This document shows, one piece after another, positions 51,890 through 59,453 of a stretch of 64,000 nt of DNA. The notes beneath the pieces were generated by a model. That model had not been told where the DNA came from and made no database searches. It saw only the letters and a program-made list of their open reading frames with translations. The position numbers and the translations under genes are program-made. Positions within the stretch are counted from its first letter, which is position 1; each line of letters starts with the position of its first letter. Source of the DNA: Stenotrophomonas_A sp035629025 (GTDB lineage: Bacteria; Pseudomonadota; Gammaproteobacteria; Xanthomonadales; Xanthomonadaceae); the NCBI GenBank assembly GCA_035629025.1, contig DASPIU010000043.1, positions 1 to 64,000 of the forward strand. Reading direction: 5' to 3'.

Positions 51890-51918
51890 ACCCGTGTCGG
51901 CGTCGACGCGGGTGTTTC
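51890..51918 (+). promoter_or_regulatory. terminator-like hairpin in the leader of the H1-like gene
   Basis: ACCCGTGTCG and CGACGCGGGT form a 10-bp stem (one G-U) with a GCGT loop, followed by GTTTCTG. It could act as an attenuator or RNA-stabilising element in the long leader. Confidence 0.45.
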
Positions 51919-52033
51919 TGTATCCGCCGCGTCGAAACCGACGGTCTGGCGGTAGCCGCGGGCGGGACCCCGCCGCGGACTTTGGTTTCACTGGGCACTT
52001 CAACTCCATAGTTCACTGACGAGGAGCCATCAC

Positions 52034-52486
52034 ATGGCCACTAAGAAAGCTGCGAAGAAATCGGCCGCCAAGAAGGCGGTGAAGAAGACTGCGAAGAAGG
52101 CTGCCGGCAAGAAGACCGTCAAGAAGGCAGCGAAGAAGGTTGCCAAGAAGGCCGCCAAGAAGTCGCCGGCCAAGAAGGTCGCCAAGAAGTCCGCTGCCAA
52201 GAAGGCAGTGAAGAAGACCGCCAAGAAGGCTGCCAAGAAGGTCGCCAAGAAGTCGGCCGGCAAGAAGGCAGTGAAGAAGTCGGCCAAGAAGGCCACCAAG
52301 AAGGTTGCCAAGAAGTCGGCCGCCAAGAAGGGCGCCAAGAAGGCGGTGAAGAAGACCGCCAAGAAGGCTGCCAAGAAGGCTGCTCCGAAGAAGGCTGCGA
52401 AGAAGGTCGCCAAGAAGAAGCCGGCCGCTCGCAAGAAGAAGGCCGCTCCGGTCGCGCTTCCGGCTACCCCGGCGCCGCTGATCTGA
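52034..52486 (+). CDS. histone H1-like Lys/Ala-rich DNA-binding protein
   Basis: 150-aa strongly basic protein made almost wholly of Lys, Ala, Val, Thr and Ser in repeating AAKK/VAKK/AVKKTAKK units, with a short C-terminal cap (PAARKKKAAPVALPATPAPLI, the last part uncharged). The composition matches the C-terminal tail of eukaryotic H1 and bacterial H1-like proteins such as AlgP/Hc1 and those widespread in Xanthomonadaceae, which bind and compact DNA. There is no globular domain and no aromatic residue. Start ATG 52034 after GAGGAG. The DNA is itself repetitive (AAGAAG, GCCAAGAAG units), so length variation between strains is expected. A strong terminator follows. Confidence 0.93.
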   Translation: MATKKAAKKSAAKKAVKKTAKKAAGKKTVKKAAKKVAKKAAKKSPAKKVAKKSAAKKAVKKTAKKAAKKVAKKSAGKKAVKKSAKKATKKVAKKSAAKKGAKKAVKKTAKKAAKKAAPKKAAKKVAKKKPAARKKKAAPVALPATPAPLI

Positions 52487-52514
52487 TTCATCTGTCCCGA
52501 TAGAGCCGTACATC

Positions 52515-52554
52515 AAGCTCTCTCCCCGGCGCCCAGCGGGGAGGGAGCTTTTTT
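52515..52554 (+). terminator. intrinsic terminator of the H1-like gene
   Basis: AAGCTCTCTCCCC pairs with GGGGAGGGAGCTT (one mismatch) and is followed by six T. Confidence 0.92.
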
Positions 52555-52574
52555 ATTGGGCGACGCATCGGGCA

Positions 52575-52620
52575 ATCGAAACAGGAAGGGCGGCACCATG
52601 GCCGCCCTTACGGTTTCGAT
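52575..52620. terminator. two-part hairpin, probable terminator of the serine hydrolase gene
   Basis: Inner stem AAGGGCGGC / GCCGCCCTT (loop ACCATG) and outer stem ATCGAAAC / GTTTCGAT separated by three unpaired bases on each side; 27 bases after the stop of the minus-strand hydrolase gene. Confidence 0.65.
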
Positions 52621-52646
52621 CGATGGGAGCCCGGGGCTCCCCGCTG

Positions 52647-54035
52647 TCAGCGCGGCGAGGCCACGGCCTTGCCGGTGGAAGCGCCGCGGCGCGGTGCCGG
52701 GGCGTCGGGACGCTCGGCCAGCATGTTGTCGTTGCCGAAGTCGCTGTCCACGTCGATGTCGAGCCAGCGCTGCGCCGGCAGGCCCATCGCCCGGTCGAGG
52801 ATGGTCGGCAGCAGACCCGAAGGCAGGCCGCTCTCGCTGTTCCACATGATCGCCACGCCGAGGTCGCGTTCGGGCACCAGTGCCACCAGCCCGCGATAGC
52901 CCTGCACGGCGCCGGCATGGAACACCACCTGGTGGCCGCTGTAGTCGAACACGCGCCAGCCCAATGCATAGCCGGCCGAATTGACGCGCTGGTGGCGCCA
53001 GCCCGAACGCATCTCGCCCGGGGTCGAAATCAGTGGCGCATGCAGCGTGGCCAGCAGCGGCGCGGGCAGCACGTCCGGGCGATGGCCGGTTTGTGCCAGC
53101 AGCCACTGCGCCATGTCATTGGCACTGGCGTTGACGCCGGCGGCCGGGGCCAGACGGTAATAAGTGGGCTTGGGGGTCAGCGCGACCCAGCCGTTGCGAC
53201 TGCGCACATGCGGACGCGCCCAGCTTGGGCTGGCCTGGATGCCGGCCAGGCCGAGACTGGCATCGTTCATGCCCAGCGGCTTGAAGATGCGCTTCTCGAC
53301 CGCCTGCTCGTAGAAGTTGCCCGACGCTGCAAACACCACATCGCCGACCAGGCTGAAGGCCACGTTCTGGTAGGCATAGCACTGGCCCGGCGCGCAGCGC
53401 AGCGGCGCGTAGGCCAGCTTGTGGCTGAGGGTGTAGTAGTCGTCGTTGGATTCGACGTCGCGGTCGTAGGCGTTGCGGGTCAGGCCGACGCGATGGCTGA
53501 GCACGTCGGCGATGGTGAGCTGGCGGGTGGCGACCGGATCGCTGAGCTGGAAGCCGGGCACGTAGTCGATCACCTTGCTGTCCCAACGCAGGGTGCCGTC
53601 GTTGACCAGCAGGCCGGCCATGGTGCCGGCGAACGCCTTGGACAGCGACGCCAGACGGAACACGGTGTGCGCGTCGATGGGCTGCGGATGGTTGACGTCG
53701 GTGACGCCGAAGCCGCGCGCGCTGAGCACGCGCCCACCCTGCACGATGGCGATGGCCATGCCGGGCACGCGCTCGCCGTAGGTGAGCTGCTCGGCTATCG
53801 ATTCAAACACCGCCGGATCGAAGCCCTCGGCCAGCGGCAGTACCGGGCCCTGTCCGGCGGCGGTGCGATAAGGCAGCGGCTGGGTCGGCGACGCGCTGGC
53901 GGTATTGAACGCCTGCAGCGTCTGCGCCGGCGGCGCCGGTGTCTGTGCAGTGGAAGACAACGCGAAGGGCATCAACACCCCGAGCAACCCCGATGCCACC
54001 GGACGAAGACGCCGGCGCCTGCTCATGTCTTTCAT
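52647..54035 (-). CDS. beta-lactamase-fold serine hydrolase (class C/EstB family)
   Basis: 462 aa from ATG 54035 (MKDMSRRRR; ATG 54026 is an alternative). The N-terminus is a basic then hydrophobic signal-like segment (SGLLGVLMPFALSSTAQ), so it is exported. Catalytic motifs of the PBP4*/EstB group: SLSKAF (SxxK nucleophile, after HTVFRLA), YAYQNVAFSLVGD (YxN) and HAGAVQGYRG (HxG in place of KTG). Members include esterases, D-aminopeptidases and beta-lactamase-like enzymes, so the substrate is unsettled. Monocistronic; hairpin terminators on both sides. Confidence 0.88.
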   Translation of the reverse strand: MKDMSRRRRLRPVASGLLGVLMPFALSSTAQTPAPPAQTLQAFNTASASPTQPLPYRTAAGQGPVLPLAEGFDPAVFESIAEQLTYGERVPGMAIAIVQGGRVLSARGFGVTDVNHPQPIDAHTVFRLASLSKAFAGTMAGLLVNDGTLRWDSKVIDYVPGFQLSDPVATRQLTIADVLSHRVGLTRNAYDRDVESNDDYYTLSHKLAYAPLRCAPGQCYAYQNVAFSLVGDVVFAASGNFYEQAVEKRIFKPLGMNDASLGLAGIQASPSWARPHVRSRNGWVALTPKPTYYRLAPAAGVNASANDMAQWLLAQTGHRPDVLPAPLLATLHAPLISTPGEMRSGWRHQRVNSAGYALGWRVFDYSGHQVVFHAGAVQGYRGLVALVPERDLGVAIMWNSESGLPSGLLPTILDRAMGLPAQRWLDIDVDSDFGNDNMLAERPDAPAPRRGASTGKAVASPR

Positions 54036-54158
54036 GTATGTCGTGCCTGTGACCCTGCTTGACGGGATTCTAGCGCCGCTTTTCGCAACAGCACAAACCG
54101 CGGCAAGATGAATGGGCATCCTGTTGAAACTGTGAGGGTTTTGCGGTGTTGTCGGGGC

Positions 54159-54260
54159 TGTAGGAGGGGATGTAGGAGGGGCTTCAGCCCCGAACGCGCC
54201 ACGACCTGTCAGATGGCGGTCGCGGCTGATGGCCGAAAGGCCACAAGAGCCGCTCCTACA
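54159..54260. repeat. REP pair with truncated extra copy
   Basis: A truncated head (CTGTAGGAGGGGA at 54159) is followed by a full copy TGTAGGAGGGGCTTCAGCCC and, in opposite orientation, an arm with the enlarged loop (GGCTGATGGCCGAAAGGCCA then CAAGAGCCGCTCCTACA). It lies between the hydrolase and GMC oxidoreductase genes. Confidence 0.85.
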
Positions 54261-55872
54261 GGGGGGGTGGTTGGGTGGGGTGGGCCGCGGCGCCCAGGAT
54301 CAGGTCGGCCGCGCGCTCGGCGAGCATGATCACCGGCGCATTGGTGTTGCCACCCGGCAGCGTCGGCATCACCGAGGCATCGACGACCCGCAGCGCATCG
54401 ACGCCGCGTACCCGCAGTTCGGCATCGACCACGGCGTCCGGATCGGCCGCCGCGCCCATGCGGCAGGTGCCAGCCGGGTGATAGATGGTCTCGGCCTTGG
54501 CGCGGATGAAGGCGTCCAGGCCGGCATCGTCCAGGTCATCGCGCGCCGGGAAGATCGGCGCGCCGCGCCAGCGGTCGAATGCGGGCTGGGCCAGGATGCG
54601 CCGCGACAGCAGCGCGCACTCGCGCATCATCCGGCGGTCGAAGCCGTCCGCGTCGCTGAGGTAGGCCGGGTCGATCGCCGGCGCGCTGCGCGGATCGGCG
54701 TCGCGCAGGCGCAGCGTGCCGCGGCTGCGCGGACGCAGGAAGCAGGCGTGCAGGGTGTAGCCGTCGCCCGGCAGGCGATGGCGGCCATGGTCATCGAGCA
54801 TCGCCGGCACGAAGTGCAACTGGATGTCGGCGCGCCCATCCTGCGCCAGCGCCGAGCGAAAGAAGCCGCCGGCTTCGGCGATGTTGCTGGTGCCAGCGCC
54901 GCGCCGGCCGCGCAGGAAGTAGTGGAAGGCGATGGCCAGCTCACTGGCGCGGTCATAGCTCACGCCCGGCACGGTGTGGACCAGCGTGCAGATGTCGAGG
55001 TGGTCCTGCAGGTTGCCGCCGACGCCAGGCAGGTCGACCCGAACCGGCAGCTTGAGCGCGCGCAGGTGCGCGGCCGGGCCGATGCCCGAGAGCATCAGCA
55101 ACTGCGGCGAGTTGACCGCGCCCGCGCACAGCAGCACCTCGCGCGCGGCGCGGACGGTGTGGGCCAGGCCGCGATGCGCGTAGGCCACGCCGGTCGCACG
55201 GCCGCCTTGCAGCAACAGCTGGCGCACATGCACGCCGGTCAGCACCTGCAGGTTGCGCCGCGTGCGCACGGGCCGCAGGTAGGCCGCCGCCGCCGAGCAG
55301 CGCGCACCGTCCTTCTGCGTGACCTGGTAGAAGCCGACGCCGTCCTGGGTGGGACCGTTGAAGTCCGGGTTCGGCGCCAGGCCGGCTTGCACGCCGGCGC
55401 TGACGAAGGCTTCCGACAGGGGATTGCGATGCCGCAGCGCGCCGACATGCAGCGGGCCGTCGCCGCCATGCAGCGCATCGGCGCCCTCGGCGTTGCACTC
55501 GCTGCGGCGGAAGTAGGGCAATACGCTGGCCCAGTCCCAGCCCTCGGCGCCAGCGCGCGCCCAGTCGTCGTAATCGCCGGGCACGCCGCGCACGTAGCAC
55601 ATCGCATTGATGGAGCTGGACCCGCCCAGCACCTTGCCGCGCGGCCACCACAGGCGGCGGCCGTCGAGCGCGGCCTGGGGTTCGGTGTCGTAGTTCCAGT
55701 TGACCGCGCGATGCTTGACCAGGCGCGACAGCCCCGCCGGCATGTGGATGAAGGGATGGCGATCACGTGGGCCGGCCTCGATCAGCAGCACGCGGCAGCT
55801 CGGGTCGGCACTGAGGCGGTTGGCCAGCACGCAGCCGGCCGAGCCGGCGCCGACGATGATGTAGTCGTACAC
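54256..55872 (-). CDS. GMC-family FAD-dependent oxidoreductase (choline dehydrogenase-like)
   Basis: 538-aa flavoprotein oxidising an alcohol. GTG start at 55872, preceded by GGGAGGGGAAC. FAD-binding VGAGSAGCVLANRLSADP at the very N-terminus, GMC signature 1 GKVLGGSSSINAMCYVRG, signature 2 GAVNSPQLLMLSGIGP, and catalytic His in AETIYHPAGTCRMGAA plus the C-terminal VDASVMPTLPGGNTNAPVIM. The pattern resembles BetA and related polyethylene-glycol or alcohol dehydrogenases; no betaine genes adjoin it, so the substrate is unknown. Last 5 bases reach into the REP element. Divergent from the transporter gene. Confidence 0.93.
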   Translation of the reverse strand: MYDYIIVGAGSAGCVLANRLSADPSCRVLLIEAGPRDRHPFIHMPAGLSRLVKHRAVNWNYDTEPQAALDGRRLWWPRGKVLGGSSSINAMCYVRGVPGDYDDWARAGAEGWDWASVLPYFRRSECNAEGADALHGGDGPLHVGALRHRNPLSEAFVSAGVQAGLAPNPDFNGPTQDGVGFYQVTQKDGARCSAAAAYLRPVRTRRNLQVLTGVHVRQLLLQGGRATGVAYAHRGLAHTVRAAREVLLCAGAVNSPQLLMLSGIGPAAHLRALKLPVRVDLPGVGGNLQDHLDICTLVHTVPGVSYDRASELAIAFHYFLRGRRGAGTSNIAEAGGFFRSALAQDGRADIQLHFVPAMLDDHGRHRLPGDGYTLHACFLRPRSRGTLRLRDADPRSAPAIDPAYLSDADGFDRRMMRECALLSRRILAQPAFDRWRGAPIFPARDDLDDAGLDAFIRAKAETIYHPAGTCRMGAAADPDAVVDAELRVRGVDALRVVDASVMPTLPGGNTNAPVIMLAERAADLILGAAAHPTQPPPL

Positions 55873-56052
55873 GTTCCCCTCCCAGGAAGCCGCGAACCGA
55901 GCATAGGCACGCCTGCGCGCGCCGGCAACGCGCTGTCGCACCTGCGGAACTGGCGGGGCGGCGGGGCATCGGCTAACGTGCGCGCTTTCTCCTCCCCCCC
56001 GGAGCCAGACCATGTTCTTCCGCTGCCCGGGCAGGGCGACGTGCCGGTGCCC

Positions 56053-57438
56053 ATGAGCGCGGCTTCCTCCGGGTCGCGCGGCCGGATCGGTTCGCTGGTC
56101 GCGGCGCTGCGCGGGTCGCCGCCGCTGTGGTGGTCGTTTCTGTATTTCTTCTGCCTGCTCAGCGGCTACTACGTGCTGCGCCCGGTGCGCGAGGCGATGG
56201 CGGCCTCGGCCGACGTGCAGGCGGTGTTTCCGCAGGCGATGATCGACTTCTTCACCGCCCATGGCATGGCCTTGAAGGATTTCACCCTGCAGGTGCTGTT
56301 TACCTGCACCTTCCTGATCATGCTGCTGCTGCAGCCGCTGTATGGGGCGCTGGTCAGCCGCTATCCGCGGCGGGTGTTCCTGCCGGTGGTGTACGGCTTC
56401 TTCATCGTCACGCTGCTGGTGTTCTACGTGCTGTTCGACAGCAGCGTGCCGGGGCGGGGCATGGCCTTCTTCCTGTGGGCCAGCGTGTTCAACCTGTTCG
56501 CGGTGGCCGTGTTCTGGAGCTTCATGGCCGACGTCTTCAGCAATGCCGACGCCAAGGCCTATTACGGCTACATCGGCGCGGCTGGCACCGTCGGCGCCTT
56601 TGTCGGCCCGCTGCTCACCCGCACCCTGGCCGAGCGCATCGGCATTGCCCACCTGATGCTGGTGTCGGCCGGGTTCCTGGTACTGTGCGTGGTCTGCCTG
56701 CTGCGCCTGCGGCTGTGGGCGGTGCGCCGCGAACGCGAGCAGCAACTGGTGAGCGGCGAAGTGCCGATGGGCGGCAGCGTGCTGGCCGGGCTGCAGTTGA
56801 TCGCGCGCGAGCCGCTGCTGCGCTGGATGGCGGTGATGACCTTGTTCGGCGTCGGCGTGGGCACGCTGCTGTACAACGAGCAGGCCGCGATCGTGCGACG
56901 GCTGTTCACCGACCCGGCCGCCAGTACCGCGTACTACGCCAGCATCGACCTGGCGGTGAACGCGCTGACCCTGCTGGTGCAGGTGCTGTTTACCCGCCTG
57001 CTGCTGTCGCGCTACGGCATCGCGCCAGCGCTGCTGATCCCGGGCATCGCGATCCTGCTGGGCTATTCGATCCTGGCCGTTTCGCCCTTGCCGCTGATGG
57101 TCGCCGTGGTGCAGGTAGTGACGCGGGCCAGCGAGTTCTCCCTGGCCAAGCCGGCGCGCGAGACCATCTACACCCGGGTCGGCCGCGAGTGGCGCTACAA
57201 GGCCGGTGCGGCGATCGACACGGTGATCTACCGCGGCAGCGACCTGACCTTTGCGTGGGTGCACAAGCTGCTGTCCGGGCTGGGCTCGCACCTGGTATTC
57301 GGCGTCGGCATGCTGATCGCGGGAGGGCTGACCCTGGGCGCCTGGCGCCTGCTGCGCGAAGCCGCCAAGCTGCCGGCCGAACGACACGATGGCGATGACG
57401 ACAGTACGGCTGTCGCGGGCGTGCGCGCCACCTCATGA
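56053..57438 (+). CDS. MFS-type NTP/NDP exchange transporter-like membrane protein
   Basis: 461-aa, about 12 membrane segments. ATG 56053 (MSAASSGSRGRIG) is chosen; in-frame GTG at 56041 is possible. Pattern: FFCLLSGYYVLRPVREAMA, LYGALVSRYPRRVFLPVVYG, SFMADVFSNADAKAYYGYIGAA and AKPARETIYTRVGREWRYKAG. These match the ATP:ADP antiporter-related MFS group (Npt1/Ptr2-like) found in free-living Proteobacteria; the ARE/YRPxRE segment is typical. Substrate is not certain; in plain bacteria nucleotide exchange is doubtful. It is followed by the DUF1304 gene after 75 bases. Confidence 0.82.
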   Translation: MSAASSGSRGRIGSLVAALRGSPPLWWSFLYFFCLLSGYYVLRPVREAMAASADVQAVFPQAMIDFFTAHGMALKDFTLQVLFTCTFLIMLLLQPLYGALVSRYPRRVFLPVVYGFFIVTLLVFYVLFDSSVPGRGMAFFLWASVFNLFAVAVFWSFMADVFSNADAKAYYGYIGAAGTVGAFVGPLLTRTLAERIGIAHLMLVSAGFLVLCVVCLLRLRLWAVRREREQQLVSGEVPMGGSVLAGLQLIAREPLLRWMAVMTLFGVGVGTLLYNEQAAIVRRLFTDPAASTAYYASIDLAVNALTLLVQVLFTRLLLSRYGIAPALLIPGIAILLGYSILAVSPLPLMVAVVQVVTRASEFSLAKPARETIYTRVGREWRYKAGAAIDTVIYRGSDLTFAWVHKLLSGLGSHLVFGVGMLIAGGLTLGAWRLLREAAKLPAERHDGDDDSTAVAGVRATS

Positions 57439-57513
57439 GGCGAGCCGCGTCCCTTGCCGATGCCATCGGCAGCGACCGAAGATGACGCCACCCTGCACGA
57501 AGGACCGTAGCCG

Positions 57514-57864
57514 ATGATGCTTGCCCGCTCGCTCGCCGCCCTGGTGGCGCTGCTGCACCTGTACTTCCTGGTGCTGGAGATGTTCCTGTGGACGCGCCCG
57601 CTCGGCCTGAAGGTGTTCCGCAATACACCGGAGAAGGCGCAGACCACCCGCGTGCTGGCCGCCAACCAGGGCCTGTACAACGGCTTCCTCGCCGCCGGCC
57701 TGCTCTGGGGCGTGCTGGCCGCCCGCACTGACGTGCTGGTGTTCTTCCTGGTCTGCGTGGTCGTGGCTGGCGCCTACGGCGCCTGGAGCGTGAGCCGGCG
57801 GATCTTCTGGATACAGGCGCTGCCGGCGTTGCTGGCGTTGGGCGCGTGCTACCTCGGTCTGTAG
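57514..57864 (+). CDS. DUF1304 small membrane protein
   Basis: 116-aa protein with three or four membrane helices and the DUF1304 pattern: LVALLHLYFLVLEMFLWTRP, then FRNTPEKAQTTRVLAANQGLYNG and AGLLWGVLA. Function unknown; family members are widespread in bacteria. ATG at 57514 or 57517. Its 3' end overlaps the end of the convergent CPBP protease gene by 16 bases. Confidence 0.88.
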   Translation: MMLARSLAALVALLHLYFLVLEMFLWTRPLGLKVFRNTPEKAQTTRVLAANQGLYNGFLAAGLLWGVLAARTDVLVFFLVCVVVAGAYGAWSVSRRIFWIQALPALLALGACYLGL

Positions 57865-58631
57865 AGAACGTCATGGCGCTTCAGGCGCAGGCTGGCCCAC
57901 ACGACGAAGGCGACGAACAGCGGGCCCAGCCAACACGCTGCCAGCCACGCGTGTTGCGGATCCACTGTGGCGCCACTCCATTGCAGCAGCGGATGCACCA
58001 GGTTGGCGGCGACATGCGCCAGCCATGCGACCGCCAGGTTCCGCGGCAGCAGGTAGATCAACCCCAGGCCAATGCCGCCCAGGAAGGCAACCGGGCTGGC
58101 ATGTGGCAACGCAAACACGGCACTGCTCGCCAATAAGGCCAGGCCCCAATGCCAGCGCATGACCAGGTAGCCAAGCAACAGGGCTCGGTAGATGAATTCT
58201 TCCTCCAGGGCACCGGTGAGCGTGGCCGGCCAGAACGCCCAGGGCGGCGCGACGGCTGCGGTTGCTTGCGCCAGTTCGGCCAGCTCGCCGGCCGCGGCGG
58301 AAGGTAGCGCTAGGCCCATCGCCAGCAGATAGCTGCTTTCGCTGCCCGCGCGCAGCAGTACACCCAATGCGGGTGCCACGAGCAGCCAGGGCAGTACCCG
58401 ATCGCACTGCGCGGCATCCGGCCACGGCCGCGGCAATGGCCAGCGGCACAGGTGCGCGCCGCCGGCCATGACCAGCAAGGCCACCGCTGCCGACAGCCAC
58501 TGCGCCTGGGTTTGGTCGCCACGCTGGAGCATGACAACGGCGGCTGCGATGACCGCCAGCAACTTGGCGAGCAGGTACAGTGTGATCAGGTCACGCCATG
58601 GCGGCGTCGTGCGTTGCGTAGGCCATGGCAT
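57849..58631 (-). CDS. CPBP/Abi-family intramembrane metalloprotease
   Basis: 260 aa from ATG 58631 (MPWPTQRTTPPWRDL); a GTG at 58691 would extend it by 20 residues into the preceding small gene. Multi-pass membrane protein with the CPBP motifs: GALEEEFIYRALLLGYLV (EExxxR), VFALPHASPVAFLGGIGLGLIYL (His) and AWLAHVAANLVHPLL (His/Asn). Relatives include eukaryotic Rce1 and bacterial Abi proteins, several of which give immunity to or process bacteriocin-like peptides. It lies just downstream of a short peptide gene with a double-glycine-type leader, so an immunity or maturation role is plausible but inferred. Confidence 0.85.
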   Translation of the reverse strand: MPWPTQRTTPPWRDLITLYLLAKLLAVIAAAVVMLQRGDQTQAQWLSAAVALLVMAGGAHLCRWPLPRPWPDAAQCDRVLPWLLVAPALGVLLRAGSESSYLLAMGLALPSAAAGELAELAQATAAVAPPWAFWPATLTGALEEEFIYRALLLGYLVMRWHWGLALLASSAVFALPHASPVAFLGGIGLGLIYLLPRNLAVAWLAHVAANLVHPLLQWSGATVDPQHAWLAACWLGPLFVAFVVWASLRLKRHDVLYRPR

Positions 58632-58633
58632 TG

Positions 58634-58660
58634 CCCCGCGACCCGATTCGGATCGCGGGG
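58634..58660. promoter_or_regulatory. hairpin between small peptide gene and CPBP gene
   Basis: CCCCGCGACCCGA pairs with TCGGATCGCGGGG around one T (one mismatch). On the minus strand it ends two bases before the ATG of the CPBP gene, where it would hide or replace a ribosome site; no T-tract follows, so it is not a plain terminator. Confidence 0.6.
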
Positions 58661-58666
58661 TATCGG

Positions 58667-58842
58667 TTAGCAATTGCCAGTACCCCGACACATCATGTCG
58701 GTGGTGGAGTTGATCGCGCTCTCATAGGCATCCGGAAGCTCCCGGATGATGCGCTTGATATCGTCCCAGCATCTCCGATCGTTCCGGCGCCGCAGACCTG
58801 TTCGATCTCGGCAGACGTAAGCTCCCGCATGACTTGCTCCAT
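58667..58842 (-). pseudogene. small double-glycine-leader peptide gene with apparent frameshift
   Basis: ATG 58842 starts MEQVMRELTSAEIEQVCGAG, which has the pattern of a class II bacteriocin leader (MRELTxxEIxxVxGxG) ending in a GA/GG-like cleavage site. In that frame the next codons lose GC character and stop at 58693 (49 aa). In the -1 frame from about 58771 the reading CWDDIKRIIRELPDAYESAI...CRGTGNC runs to TAA at 58667 with mostly G/C third positions. The natural product is therefore probably about 58 aa, joined by a frame change (mutation, sequencing error or programmed shift). Two Cys in the mature part could form a disulfide. It is followed by the CPBP gene. Confidence 0.6.
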
Positions 58843-58918
58843 TAGCTGCGCACACCGCGCTGCGTTACTACAACGCGAACCGATGCCGGAAAGCCATTGG
58901 AGAAATCCAACGAACCAC

Positions 58919-59386
58919 TCAAGCCTTGCGCGGCGAAACCCACATCGCGATCCGTGCCTGGAACACCTGCTCGCCTGCAGCATTCCGCACGGCCACGTCC
59001 ACCGGCAGTTCGTAGCCTTCGGCGGCCTCGCGCAAGGGCACTGCTGGCGTAGCCGTGGCGTACAGGGTGCCGGTGGCCTTGCGCTGATACTCCACGCGCA
59101 TGCCCTTGGGAATCCAGCGCATCGAAGGTGGCAGGCTGGCATCCACCATGACCCCGCCGACCAGCTCGGCCAGGTTGCACAGCGCAATCGCGTGCACCGT
59201 GCCGATGTGGTTGTGGACGCGGCGGCGGTCGGCGATGCGCGCTTCGCAGCGGCCTGGTTCCAGCAGGGTGATGCGCGGCGCGATCGTGCCGAAGTAGGGT
59301 GCCTTGAAGCAGATCGCGCGGGAGAACAGCCAGTGGCCCGCCGGCCAGCGGGTGATGCGTTGATACAGCTGCAGCAATGGGGTCAT
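58919..59386 (-). CDS. DUF4442 hot-dog-fold thioesterase-like protein
   Basis: 155-aa cytoplasmic protein starting at ATG 59386. Matches DUF4442/PaaI-like proteins: FKAPYFGTIAPRITLLEPGRCE, RVHNHIGTVHAIALCNLAELVGGVMVDA and WIPKGMRVEYQRKATGTLYA. The fold hydrolyses acyl-CoA thioesters in related enzymes; the H-N-H-x-G-T-V-H segment corresponds to the usual active loop. It is transcribed in the same direction as the fadE operon just upstream (67 bases, with a hairpin between). Confidence 0.85.
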   Translation of the reverse strand: MTPLLQLYQRITRWPAGHWLFSRAICFKAPYFGTIAPRITLLEPGRCEARIADRRRVHNHIGTVHAIALCNLAELVGGVMVDASLPPSMRWIPKGMRVEYQRKATGTLYATATPAVPLREAAEGYELPVDVAVRNAAGEQVFQARIAMWVSPRKA

Positions 59387-59407
59387 CGTGCTTGCTCCGG
59401 ATACGAA

Positions 59408-59431
59408 GACGGCGGGCCTGCGCCCGCCGTC
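59408..59431 (-). terminator. probable terminator of the hydrolase-fadE operon
   Basis: GACGGCGGG and CCCGCCGTC pair around a short CCTGCG loop, 23 bases after the fadE stop. The downstream T-run on the minus strand is weak (TCTTCG). Confidence 0.6.
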
Positions 59432-59453
59432 GTCATTGTTGCTGTGGGCTGGC

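Noticed and set aside
52030..52491. Minus-strand frame rich in Phe, Leu and Ala, looking like a membrane protein.
   Set aside because: It is the exact complement of the Lys/Ala codons of the H1-like gene (AAG gives CTT, GCC gives GGC); no independent support.
54229..57438. A 1069-codon plus-strand frame running into the transporter.
   Set aside because: The first 600 codons are antisense to the GMC oxidoreductase; the real gene begins at 56053.
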